From NCBI GenBank assembly GCA_028280485.1, contig JANQLS010000003.1, positions 1 to 64,000 on the forward strand: 64,000 nucleotides of DNA. The letters run 5' to 3'. The notes below the pieces were generated by a model. The model worked only from the letters and a program-made list of their open reading frames with translations, had not been told where the DNA came from and made no database searches. This document shows positions 41,311-50,479 of this stretch, one piece after another (within the stretch, counting starts at the first letter, position 1; every line of letters begins with the position of its first letter). Both the position numbers and the translations under genes were made by a program. This stretch comes from Planctomycetota bacterium (GTDB lineage: Bacteria; Planctomycetota; UBA8108; JACQVS01).

Positions 41311-43869
41311 CTAGACGTATCTTATGAGGAACTCTTCAGGGTGTCGCCCTGGCTCTCCCAATACTGTGATCGTCTTCTTCGAACTATCTTCTAATTCTAA
41401 AATCTGCCGACGCCTATCGTTGAGCAGGTACGATTGAATCTGAGGATGGGCCACGATCTCGACCGTTTGCTTCTTTCGAGTAGCAAGTCCCACACGAAGC
41501 TGCCTCAAGATCGAAGTGGCGATCGTTCGTGCCGACTTATTCATCCCCGTGCCGTTGCAATGCTTGCAGGGCTCGTAAATCGTCCTTTCCAAACTGGGTC
41601 GAACGCGTTGTCGAGTCATCTCGATAATCCCGAATCGGGAAATCTTCGACACCCAACACTTCGCTCGATCTTTCTTCAAGGCTTGGCGGAACGCTTTCTC
41701 TACCGTTCGGCGATTCTCTTCGTTAACCATATCGATGAAGTCATTGACGATCACTCCACCGAGGTCGCGTAACCTCAACTGACGCGCCACCTCATCGGCT
41801 GCTTCGAGATTGATCTTCAAAGCGGTCTCTTCGAGGTCTTCTTCGTCAGTGTATTTCCCCGAGTTCACGTCGATAGAGACGAGAGCCTCGGTTTGTTCGA
41901 CGATGAGAGAACCTCCACTGGGTAGTGGAATCCGCCGATTGTAGATTTTGTCGATTTCGTCTTCAACTTTAAATTTAGAAAAGAGAGGAAGTGTTCCTTT
42001 ATAGCGCTTAACCAGGCTCATAGCCTCAGGCATAATCTCCCTAAGTACTTCCTTAGCCTTATGATAGGTCCCTTCGTCCGAGCAGATGACTTGGGAGACT
42101 TCAGGGCTGACCACGTCTCTCATCGCGCGAGTGATGAGGTCACTCTCCTGGCGAAGGAGCTGAGGAGCGGGATTTGAGAGCACTTTTTCGCGAATTTCGG
42201 CCCAGGTATCTTTGAGTTTATCCAAGTCCTTCTCGAAGAATTCCTTGGAGATATCTTTCCCGGCGGTGCGGATGATGAATCCGAGACCCTTGGGAGGATC
42301 TAACTTCGAGAGATTTTCTCTTAGCTGTGATCGGATCTCCCGATCTTGAATTTTCTTTGAAACTCCAAAGCGAGATACACCCGGCATCAAGACAAGATTC
42401 TTTCCGGGGATACTGACGTAAGTGGTCAGACTGGGCCCCTTCGCACCGATCGAATCTTTAGAGATCTGTACGAGGATTTCTTGACCCTTGTGAAGGATAT
42501 CCTGAATTCGAAGCTTCTTGCGATCCCGAGGTCTCTTGGAGAGATCGTCGATGGGAATCGAGGTCGATCCTGCGTAGATCGGCAAGACGTCTGAAACGTG
42601 AAGGAAACCGTTCCTCCCAATTCCAAGCTCGACGAATGCCGCTTGAATCGCAGGTTCTAAGTTGACGATTCGACCTTTGTAAATGTTACCCAAATATTTC
42701 TTATCTTCAGTTCGATCGAAGTAAAGCTCTTGAAGAACCTCCCCTTCGAGCACTGCGATGCGAAGTTCTTCGGGGTCCATGCAATCGATCAAGATTTTCT
42801 TATCAGGAAGATTTTGATCTGCTTTCGTTGCGGAACGCCCTCTTCCGCGACTCGTAGTTTTCTTGCTCGTTCGGGTCGTCTTTGCGGTCTTCTTGACTGA
42901 CTTTTTCGTCGATTTCTTCCGAGTTCTTGAAGTCGGTCTCTTCTCGTCTTGGTCTTCGGTACCCGTTTCGACTTCTGAGCCTTTTTTAGGCTTCGATCGT
43001 TTGAGACTTCGTCTTCGCGATCTTCCCTTGGGCTCTTCTTCGGGCGTTCCTTCAGAATCATCATCATCGGGAGTCAGCAGGAAGGGCTCTTTCTCGGGAT
43101 CCGGATGACGCTTACGAGTTTTCTTGGATCTTCGTTTTCGCGTGGTCGGACGCTTTTCTTTTTCCTCGACGACTCCTGAAGATTCATCCTCATCAACTGG
43201 ATCTTTCGAACGAACAGGTCGTTTGGAAGTTTTGCTGGTTCGAGAGGTCTTTTTGGTCGTTTTTCGCGAAGTACGCTTTTTTACCTTACGAAGGTTTCTG
43301 GGCCCTTCTTCGTCTGAATCTCGATCTTCGACTTCGTTTCCACCCCGAGAACTATTCGCTTCCCCCTCATAAGAATCGGAAGATGACACCGGAGGAATCG
43401 GAAGATCTAAATCTTCAGGTTGAAGCCGCCGTTGATTGCGCGAAGAGGAGGATGATCGAGATGTTCTTCTCCGCTTCTTCTTAACGGGCTTATCCACTGG
43501 AACTGCAAGCTCGGAAGCCTGCTCTTCCGTTGAATTGTCATCTACTTGAGGAGATGGTTCTTCCGCTCGAGAAGGACTCTTTTTTACCCTTCTAGTCCTC
43601 GTCGGTGATTTTCTTGAACTACTCTTCGTTGATTTTGAAGACGTTTTAGCACGTTTCTTTCGACGACGAGTGGTGGCTGAAGAACTCTCTGAGTCTTCGC
43701 CCTGAGTGGAAGTACTGGTGGGAGAATCATTGCTCGGCCCGAGGGGAGTTAGGCCGGCTCCGAAGGCTTGATCTGAATCAGAAGAAACAGATTGGGAATC
43801 AATCCCGGTAGCCTCAGCATCGGAAAATTGGGATGGGTCTATGTTCACGATAGATCTGATGACCCCCAT
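41311..43869 (-). CDS. rne: RNase E/G with long N-terminal low-complexity extension
   Basis: 852 residues. The catalytic module starts near residue 355 (KILIDCMDPEELRIAVLEG): S1 domain, 5'-sensor/RNase H-like and DNase I-like parts with the metal ligands in SIDVNSG (about 666) and NDFIDM (about 713), and a Zn-link CKHCNG (about 766). It cleaves single-stranded mRNA and rRNA precursors. The first ~350 residues are disordered, with alternating Arg/Lys/Ser-Thr and acidic blocks (KKRRRTSRSSSSSRNQRR type); E. coli RNase E places its scaffold region at the C-terminus instead. This extension could bind RNA or degradosome partners. Confidence 0.93.
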   Translation of the reverse strand: MGVIRSIVNIDPSQFSDAEATGIDSQSVSSDSDQAFGAGLTPLGPSNDSPTSTSTQGEDSESSSATTRRRKKRAKTSSKSTKSSSRKSPTRTRRVKKSPSRAEEPSPQVDDNSTEEQASELAVPVDKPVKKKRRRTSRSSSSSRNQRRLQPEDLDLPIPPVSSSDSYEGEANSSRGGNEVEDRDSDEEGPRNLRKVKKRTSRKTTKKTSRTSKTSKRPVRSKDPVDEDESSGVVEEKEKRPTTRKRRSKKTRKRHPDPEKEPFLLTPDDDDSEGTPEEEPKGRSRRRSLKRSKPKKGSEVETGTEDQDEKRPTSRTRKKSTKKSVKKTAKTTRTSKKTTSRGRGRSATKADQNLPDKKILIDCMDPEELRIAVLEGEVLQELYFDRTEDKKYLGNIYKGRIVNLEPAIQAAFVELGIGRNGFLHVSDVLPIYAGSTSIPIDDLSKRPRDRKKLRIQDILHKGQEILVQISKDSIGAKGPSLTTYVSIPGKNLVLMPGVSRFGVSKKIQDREIRSQLRENLSKLDPPKGLGFIIRTAGKDISKEFFEKDLDKLKDTWAEIREKVLSNPAPQLLRQESDLITRAMRDVVSPEVSQVICSDEGTYHKAKEVLREIMPEAMSLVKRYKGTLPLFSKFKVEDEIDKIYNRRIPLPSGGSLIVEQTEALVSIDVNSGKYTDEEDLEETALKINLEAADEVARQLRLRDLGGVIVNDFIDMVNEENRRTVEKAFRQALKKDRAKCWVSKISRFGIIEMTRQRVRPSLERTIYEPCKHCNGTGMNKSARTIATSILRQLRVGLATRKKQTVEIVAHPQIQSYLLNDRRRQILELEDSSKKTITVLGEPGRHPEEFLIRYV

Positions 43870-44318
43870 CCGCTCTCTAAATCAACCCGAACGAGCTTCA
43901 TGAAATGAACAGCTTCAGTGAAAGATTAGATCTTTCAGAAGGAGAAGGCGATGAAATCATTTTGGAATCAAAGTGAAATCAGCAAGCTTTCAAAGCCCTC
44001 TGCGCTTCAAGTTTCATGGAAAAGAATCACCTTGAGCGTTCTGGGGTCAACGAGCACTCCAGCGACATGAACTTGTCTCTGGACAGCTTTCGTCACCCTC
44101 CGACGGCAGCAAAACGACTCTTTTCGGCGCGTCATCGATAGCTACTGAATCTCAAAGGAATCTTTAATCCTCAGAACACGAATCGATTCAACGTACCGGG
44201 CAATTTAAGAGGCGAGTGAGTGTCAGCCTCTAAAAAATCCTTTTGTTGGGGAGTAGGCTAAGCTCGGTTCATTGAGTGGGCTCACTTGATGCTCCCGCGC
44301 ATAAAGAATTAAGCCAGC

Positions 44319-44341
44319 AGCCATCGGATGGCTTTGTTTTT
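44319..44341 (+). terminator. Plus-strand terminator-like hairpin, possible small RNA end
   Basis: AGCCAT-CGG-ATGGCT followed by TTGTTTTT. The ~75 nt before it can fold (GGGAG / CTCCC enclosing a wobble-containing stem around GAGTGGGCTCAC). No ORF precedes it on this strand. Confidence 0.45.
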
Positions 44342-45193
44342 ACTCAACGATAATAGAGAGCTTCCAGGCCTGGTTCTTCCCGAACCATCTCCCGTGTAAT
44401 CAGTGATTTAAAAGAGATAAATAGTGTTTGTGAAACGGCCCTTTAATACCACTCTGATTAAAACAGAGTTCATCTTAGTAGCAGTCTGAGCACTCTCACT
44501 TTCAAAGAGCCCCTCTTAATTCTGGCTCATCAAAATAAAAGTATGAACTTCAAGCAACGGTTGTTTCCGTTGGCCGTCGGTGTGTTCGTTGCTTTCAAAT
44601 CGGCCCTCAAGCGGGCGACGAAAGGAACGGCGAATGAAGCGTGGAGGGTAAATACCGATCCACCGCATCGATTTAAATCGCCAGACAAACATCCCTATGG
44701 GATATCGATCCTGACACACTTCCACAACACTATTGTGCTCTCAATTAAAAGCACTGTGTAAATCCAATAAAAACCTTATTCTCCTCGGCCGACCTCAGCA
44801 GTAAGAACCTCTAACGGTCTAAAAACTGTTAGAGAAGAGTTAAAATCTTTGGCCGAATGAGAACAGATAAGTAATTCAAGTCAACGATCGGGGTTCAGTG
44901 ATTCTCTTCAGGTGAACCTGAGAGACTCGGAACTCCGAACACTAGTCCCAGTAAGAAAATAGGTCAGAAATTATAAAACTCTTTTACATCTTTCGGCTGT
45001 TCTCCCCAAGACCTGAAGTGAGATCTTTCGGGCAGACCAACGAGAGTTTCTCAGTCCTAAGGGCGAGAACCCAGGAGGACGAGCCAGTTGGTTTAAAGAC
45101 GCATGTTTTAAGACGTATTCAGAGTAACTGAGGATTTTAGGCGATCCCCCAAACCATTACGAGTGGATTATTTAAATTGCGCTAAGTTCCTAT

Positions 45194-45231
45194 AAAAAAA
45201 AGCCGTCGCCCCCCTGGGAGGCAACGGCTTT
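45194..45231 (-). terminator. Terminator of the pil operon
   Basis: AAGCCGT-GCC / GGC-ACGGCTT stem with small mismatches and an eight-T run on the minus strand, 32 nt past the pilQ stop. Confidence 0.9.
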
Positions 45232-45262
45232 CACTACCTATAAGTCCTACTTTGATAAGACT

Positions 45263-47200
45263 TTATTCCTCTTTCGCTTTAGCTTCTTCAGCTTCTTTCT
45301 CGTAGCGGTGATAGAAATAATCTCGATCGCGGTGGCGAATCTCAGCCTTTTCAAAGAGGTCTCTCGATTCGCTGGTTGTGCGCAAGATATGAGGAGTTAC
45401 CAAGATTAAGAGGCTTCTCACATCATTGTCTTTACGCTTCCAGGTGAAGATATTTCCTAAAATGGGGATATCTGAAAGAAGAGGAACCTTAGAGACGATT
45501 TCGGTTTTTTCTTGAGTGTGGAGCCCACCGATGACCGCGGTTTGACGATCTTGGACTCGCAGGTAGGTTACAACGGTTTGTTTCGATTCGCGAGGTAGAT
45601 CGATAAACGCCCCAACATTTGAACCGTCTTGTTGGAACTGGAATCTTTCGAAACCAGGTACTCCTTCAGAGGTCGTACCCGAAAGGCGAGAGACGTTGGG
45701 AATCACGCTCAGCTCGATCATGTCGGTGTCGGGAATGACGTGAGGGATCAAGTAGAGGGTGAAACCAATATCGATCGGAGATCTCTTATTCTCATCGATC
45801 GTGACCTGAATGTTTCCATTTTGATCCTGAGAGATCGACTGAACCGCAAAGGGAACCGTGTCACCGACGAAGATCGTTGCTGGCTGATTGTTCACGACGG
45901 TCAATGAGGGTTCTTGAATGATTCGAGAATTCTCATCGTCCTTAAGCAACTTCAAGAGAGCTCGCAGGTTGGTGAAGTCTAAGATTCCCAAGGATTGGAA
46001 ACCACCGAGGGGGCTATCAAAGTCAGTGAGATCAAAGGGGTAGGTCGCTCCGAAGAAGAGGAGGGGATCGATCGTGGTGTTTCCAGTCGTAGTAAAACTG
46101 GAGACTGGAGTTTGACCTCGGAAGATCACCTCAGGACCATCTCGCTCAGGAGTATCGGAGAGATCAAACTTGATACCATGCTCGAGAATGTCGGTCGTCA
46201 CCGTGGAGATAAACTTCACCTCGACGTAAACCAATGGGGGTTCAACATCGACCAAGCGGATGATGTTTTCGATTTCATCTAGCTTGGGTTTGATATCTTT
46301 GATGATAAAGGTGTTGGTCATGCTATCGAAGTTGAGCTTGCCATCCGGAGAAAGAGCTTGTTCGAGAGCTGACAGAAGAGGGAAATTTGAGACAGTACCT
46401 TCACCACCGTCTCCACCACCAGCGCCACCGTCGGCAATATTAGCAGAGGCACCAGCATTGTTGTAAGGACTCGTAGCTTGCTGCTCAATTCCGGTGATGA
46501 TCGCACGGTAAGGATCACTGGGTCGCACGTACTTTAAAGTGAAGTGACGCGTGATCAACTGATCTTTGAGCGAGCTGGGGTGAACGACCTGAATCAATTC
46601 AGCGTTAGCAGTCTTGTTTCGAACCAAGGTGTAACCGTTGGTTTTAACGATTGCATCCAAGGCATCTTGCCAAGGAACATCTCTCAAGCTGAGGGAGACA
46701 TTTCCTTTGACGTCGTCAGCGATCAAAATGTTTTGACCACTTTGTTTCGCGAGAAGTTCCAAGACCACTCGAATATCAGCATTTTGGAATTCCATACTGA
46801 TCGAAGGAGGTTGAGTGAAGCGAATATAGTTTTCACTCTCTTCGATAATCTTACAGTGGGCTTGACGCGCGATCGCTTCGAGAGCTTGACGCCAATGAAG
46901 GTTATCGAGGCGAATCGTAACCTTCTCTTCGATACCGGGATCCGGAATCACATTGACATTCACTTGGCGACTGATAAAGCCCAAGATCTCTCTGAGGTCT
47001 CGGTCCTTAACGTCTAAGTTGATTCTCCCCGACATCTGATTTTCCGTGAAGGAAGGATCGATGCCATCAGAGACCATGTAATCGTTGATATTTCCCGATG
47101 GTTTGCCCTCTTCATCTTGGGCATGCGAGAAAGTAGAAAAAGCGACGAATCCCAACAGGATTCCAAGGCTAATGGAGAATGTTTGCTTGCGGATGTTCAT
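45263..47200 (-). CDS. pilQ: Type IV pilus secretin PilQ
   Basis: About 645 residues from the ATG at 47200 (GGAGG upstream; the frame to 47260 is poor). Signal peptide ISLGILLGFVAFSTFSHA. Two STN/secretin-N type repeats come first (DLREILGFISRQVNVNVIPD and DIRVVLELLAKQSGQNILIA), then an NHS/N-domain with a Gly-rich insertion, then the secretin beta-barrel (RIIQEPSLTVVNNQPATIFV, and KVPLLSDIPILGNIFTWKRK). No AMIN domains. It forms the outer-membrane pilus pore. Last gene of pilM-N-O-(P)-Q. Confidence 0.95.
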   Translation of the reverse strand: MNIRKQTFSISLGILLGFVAFSTFSHAQDEEGKPSGNINDYMVSDGIDPSFTENQMSGRINLDVKDRDLREILGFISRQVNVNVIPDPGIEEKVTIRLDNLHWRQALEAIARQAHCKIIEESENYIRFTQPPSISMEFQNADIRVVLELLAKQSGQNILIADDVKGNVSLSLRDVPWQDALDAIVKTNGYTLVRNKTANAELIQVVHPSSLKDQLITRHFTLKYVRPSDPYRAIITGIEQQATSPYNNAGASANIADGGAGGGDGGEGTVSNFPLLSALEQALSPDGKLNFDSMTNTFIIKDIKPKLDEIENIIRLVDVEPPLVYVEVKFISTVTTDILEHGIKFDLSDTPERDGPEVIFRGQTPVSSFTTTGNTTIDPLLFFGATYPFDLTDFDSPLGGFQSLGILDFTNLRALLKLLKDDENSRIIQEPSLTVVNNQPATIFVGDTVPFAVQSISQDQNGNIQVTIDENKRSPIDIGFTLYLIPHVIPDTDMIELSVIPNVSRLSGTTSEGVPGFERFQFQQDGSNVGAFIDLPRESKQTVVTYLRVQDRQTAVIGGLHTQEKTEIVSKVPLLSDIPILGNIFTWKRKDNDVRSLLILVTPHILRTTSESRDLFEKAEIRHRDRDYFYHRYEKEAEEAKAKEE

Positions 47201-47484
47201 CTTTCCTCCGGGGACGACCCCTGACACATTCCAGGCACAGTGAAAGCAAGCTTGTCTCACCGTGCAACCTCAGCTCATGGAGACAGGCTCCATAGATCGA
47301 GCTGATAACGTACGGGTATATTGATCACTTCTATATAAGCAGTTGATCGGCTACCGAGAGAAAAAAGTTTTGGTAGCAAACGGAGGAATCCAGCGGACCC
47401 CAACCTCACAACTCACTGGGTTTCAAAAGCGAGTTATAAGAATCAACCTACGTTCCAAGTCCCCTCTACGAGATTGAAAACCGC

Positions 47485-49041
47485 TTAATACCTTCTAAAG
47501 ATCAGAGGAATTTCTTCCCCTTTGTAACGGAAGGTAATTTTGTTGTTCTCAACCTTTTGTACTTTAAATTTTCCGATGCGTTCACCTTGAGGGATGATTC
47601 TCCCGTTGATGACGACTTGCTTCGATTGACTCGAAATGATGACCCCTTGAATTTGAGGCTTATTCGCATCGAATTCTTGTCGAACTCGGGTGCGTTCAAT
47701 CCAGACATTCCCGGCTTTAAGAACTTGAGCGGCAACGGGCTTGTACTGGTCGTTTGTCTCTTCCATGTCCTCAGCCAGCTTCTTCACTTGAGTGAAGATG
47801 CTTTCGACTTGAGCGTACTCAGCATCGTAGAAGGCTTGCTTCATGATTTTGAGTTTGTCGAGGGCTTGACGGTAATAGTACTTCAGGCGGATACCTTCGA
47901 TTTGAGATTCCAACTCTTCCATCATGGAAGCCAATCGTTGGAAGTCATGTCGAATACGAGGAATGGTGACGAGTTCCGATTTGGCTAACTTTGCATTGAG
48001 GATGCCGTAGTTTTCCATCGCCCCTTCTTCGTCTTCGAGCTTGATCAGCCAGATGACTTTCTCGTAGGCTTTCCGAGCGTCGGCGTAGAGTTGCTTTTGC
48101 CCTTCGATGGGGAGATCCGTCTTATCGTTCCCCAGTTCATCGGGTTTATCACCGGTACGATCTAATCTTGCTCTAAATGGATTGGTCATCGGATCCTGAC
48201 CTCGCTTAGAAACGAGTTCGATCTTTTCCAATGACAAGGCCAACTTAATGAAATCGGTATCGGTGTTGTACTTTTGTAGAGCCTTGAGAATATTTACATC
48301 GTGGAAGATATTACGCGCCGTGGCGGCTTGCTCGAGCTCTTTAAAGATTTCCTTTTTGGTTCCTTTGCGAGTTCTCGCTTCAGCCATCAAAAGGTGAATT
48401 AAAGGCTTGGGTCCTCCGAGATCGATGACGTCTTGATATTTCTTCAAAGCATCTTGAGTTCGGTTTTCTTTTCTGAAGCAAAGAGCTAATGCGAAGTGGT
48501 AGTTCACCTCGTAAGGCCTCAAGGTGATGAGGTCGTTTAGATTTTTCTTCGCTTCTGAAAGACGATTACGATCGTAGTTTCTCAGCGAGTCTCGTTCGAG
48601 TTGACTCACTTTTCTCTGTACCTCGAGTACAGACTGAGATTCAGTTGACTCTTCGCCTGATTTTTTTGAGCGAAAGGCGCTTAAAAATCGATTGAAGACT
48701 CCTTTTTTCTTTCCCGTGCCAGCAGCGTCGGAGTCCGATGCCCCACCGAGTTCAACATCAGGGGCATTGGGAGATTCGGAAGCTGAAGAGGCATCGGAGG
48801 CGCTCTCTTCAGACACTTCTTCCTCCGATTCTTCTTCCTCAGTTTCTTCTGTGGCAGAGGAATCCTTTTTGCCCAATACGGGCAACTTGAGATTCTTTAG
48901 TTTTTCAGCAATCCGGTTACCGGTATTGAGTTCACCTTGTTGAGCTTGAGCCAACTGAGGATTCAACAGCAACCAAAACGCCGCCAAGACGATGGCGAGG
49001 AAAGCTCGAATAAGTGTATTGATACTTTGAGAGGTCGACAT
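47485..49041 (-). CDS. TPR protein with PilP-like C-terminus in the pil operon
   Basis: 518 residues in the position of pilP. A signal peptide or anchor (AFLAIVLAAFWLLLNPQLAQA) is followed by an acidic Ser/Glu-rich spacer to about 110, TPR-like helices (about 150-260; LNDLITLRPYEVNYHFALAL), further helical segments (about 300-430), and a C-terminal beta domain of about 55 residues (IQGVIISSQSKQVVINGRII, then GERIGKFKV) that resembles the PilP / GspC-type homology-region fold. PilP links the inner-membrane PilN/PilO to PilQ. I infer this protein does so with added TPRs. Sequence identity to PilP is not provable here. Confidence 0.72.
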   Translation of the reverse strand: MSTSQSINTLIRAFLAIVLAAFWLLLNPQLAQAQQGELNTGNRIAEKLKNLKLPVLGKKDSSATEETEEEESEEEVSEESASDASSASESPNAPDVELGGASDSDAAGTGKKKGVFNRFLSAFRSKKSGEESTESQSVLEVQRKVSQLERDSLRNYDRNRLSEAKKNLNDLITLRPYEVNYHFALALCFRKENRTQDALKKYQDVIDLGGPKPLIHLLMAEARTRKGTKKEIFKELEQAATARNIFHDVNILKALQKYNTDTDFIKLALSLEKIELVSKRGQDPMTNPFRARLDRTGDKPDELGNDKTDLPIEGQKQLYADARKAYEKVIWLIKLEDEEGAMENYGILNAKLAKSELVTIPRIRHDFQRLASMMEELESQIEGIRLKYYYRQALDKLKIMKQAFYDAEYAQVESIFTQVKKLAEDMEETNDQYKPVAAQVLKAGNVWIERTRVRQEFDANKPQIQGVIISSQSKQVVINGRIIPQGERIGKFKVQKVENNKITFRYKGEEIPLIFRRY

Positions 49042-49083
49042 GATCAGGTCGTCTTCTTTTCAGTTTAGCTGATTAAAACCAGC

Positions 49084-49722
49084 TCAGTCTTTCTTGTAGG
49101 TGTAAGTACTGACTACGATTTCAATATTCTTGAAAGGTTTGGCCGCATTTTCGAGGACCGCGGAATCATCTTTACTACTCGCTCCGATGCTGCGCTCCAC
49201 GCCTAAGGGCCGAATATTCATTTCGTCGATTTTCAAGAATCGAGTGTGGTTCTCAATTTTGTTGACGAAATTTCGGAAGTTAGGAAATGTTCCGACTAAT
49301 TGAACTTTGTAGCGATGGCGAATGAAGTTTTGATCTTCCTTCTTTTTCTTCGCTTTCTTTTTCTTATCGTCGGGTTCTTCCTCTTCAATCACCGCGTCCA
49401 CCTTTTGAATCACCACTTGGGTGTCTTTACTGTAACCATCGATGATTTCAGCGAAGGCTTCGTGCTGAATATGCTCTTCAGGAGGAAGAATGTTAGCGTA
49501 TTGCGCCACGATGGCCGCTAAATCGGTTCGCTTTTGGCGAAGTTCGGGAATCTGCTTAATTTTCGCGTTGGCGGCTCGTTCTTCTTTTTCTAAAGAACTC
49601 ATTTTAGCCAAGAGGTCTTTGCGTTCTTTGTACTTGAAGTAGTTCAAAGTCAGCAACCCACCAAGGAGCACTAAGAAGATCGCAACGGAGACAATGATTT
49701 TTTGTTTTTCATTCAGTTTCAT
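49084..49722 (-). CDS. pilO: Type IV pilus assembly protein PilO
   Basis: 212 residues. One N-terminal transmembrane helix (IIVSVAIFLVLLGGLLTLNY), a coiled coil (about 35-75; KMSSLEKEERAANAKIK) and a ferredoxin-like periplasmic domain (YKVQLVGTFPNFRNFVNKIE). A Lys-rich insert KKKKAKKKKED interrupts the domain. Pairs with PilN in the inner-membrane alignment complex; 15 nt after pilN. Confidence 0.9.
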   Translation of the reverse strand: MKLNEKQKIIVSVAIFLVLLGGLLTLNYFKYKERKDLLAKMSSLEKEERAANAKIKQIPELRQKRTDLAAIVAQYANILPPEEHIQHEAFAEIIDGYSKDTQVVIQKVDAVIEEEEPDDKKKKAKKKKEDQNFIRHRYKVQLVGTFPNFRNFVNKIENHTRFLKIDEMNIRPLGVERSIGASSKDDSAVLENAAKPFKNIEIVVSTYTYKKD

Positions 49723-49737
49723 GTTCGATCACCCTCC

Positions 49738-50421
49738 TTAAGATGCATCCGGTACTGTGAGCTCTCGAAGAGCCAACCGTACGGTAAACTTGAGGTTGTA
49801 GGGTTCTGCGAAGTTGCTCAACATCACCAATTGCCATTCTGGACGGGTGATATTGATAAAATCAGAGTAGAACGTTTCCATTCGTATCGGCTCATCCATA
49901 AAGTTCATGAAGAAAGCATCGGCATTCTTCAATCTCTTTCTGAAATCGGTGATCTTCTTCACCTCTTTACCGGAAGAGATACAAACGAGTTCCAAGTATC
50001 CACCGGTGCCTTTTAGTTCCTCAGCCTTAGAATCTTTTTCGATCTCCTCAGGCGTCATCTCCTTCATGTGGAGTTGCAGAATCCAAATATGCTTTGGAGT
50101 GATCTGAGTGAGGCGATCGAGCTTCCTCGACCAAAGGATACGATTGGTTTTAATTCCGATGATGGCTTGCTCACGACGTTTGTAATCTTGGATGTCTTCC
50201 AAAATCGAATCGACTTCAGCCGCGTTCGTTTTCAGATGAGCCACTTCATCTTGTTTACGAGTGACGCGCTCTTCTAAAACCATTCCGTCGACGAGTAAGT
50301 AAGCGTAGAGAACACCCGCCAAAATCACCGTTACGACTCCCGAAAGAATAGTAACGAAGAGCTTGATCGGCGTTCTGGCCGCTTGTTGAAGTTCTTCTGG
50401 TAAAAGATTGATTCTGATCAT
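49738..50421 (-). CDS. pilN: Type IV pilus assembly protein PilN
   Basis: 227 residues. It starts MIRINLLPEE, the short cytoplasmic motif that docks in PilM, then one transmembrane helix (VTILSGVVTVILAGVLYAYL region), a coiled coil and the periplasmic domain. Located directly after pilM. Confidence 0.93.
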   Translation of the reverse strand: MIRINLLPEELQQAARTPIKLFVTILSGVVTVILAGVLYAYLLVDGMVLEERVTRKQDEVAHLKTNAAEVDSILEDIQDYKRREQAIIGIKTNRILWSRKLDRLTQITPKHIWILQLHMKEMTPEEIEKDSKAEELKGTGGYLELVCISSGKEVKKITDFRKRLKNADAFFMNFMDEPIRMETFYSDFINITRPEWQLVMLSNFAEPYNLKFTVRLALRELTVPDAS

Positions 50422-50479
50422 CTATTGAATCCTCGTTGAGTCTTTGACTCTGTGTTTCCGTAAATTCCTTCTGGATATC

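Larger units (their letters stand above)
43870..45262. other. 1.4-kb gene-free region with several hairpins
   Basis: No credible protein gene; two short opposed frames near 44516-44761 have no ribosome binding site. It contains a plus-strand terminator-like hairpin (44319-44341) preceded by a long imperfect hairpin, AGAGGC / GCCTCT near 44210-44232, CTCTAAC / GTTAGAG near 44810-44835, and the pilQ terminator (45194-45231). The part next to rne may be its 5' leader. No tmRNA, RNase P or SRP signature was found. Confidence 0.55.

Noticed and set aside
44516..44761. Two opposed ~70-aa frames in the gap between rne and pilQ
   Set aside because: No start signals and they overlap each other; composition not protein-like.
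43870..45262. tmRNA, RNase P RNA, SRP RNA or tRNA in the large gap
   Set aside because: None of the diagnostic conserved segments (tag ORF, GGTTC T-arm, GGAAGG-type SRP loop, RNase P core) could be found by eye.
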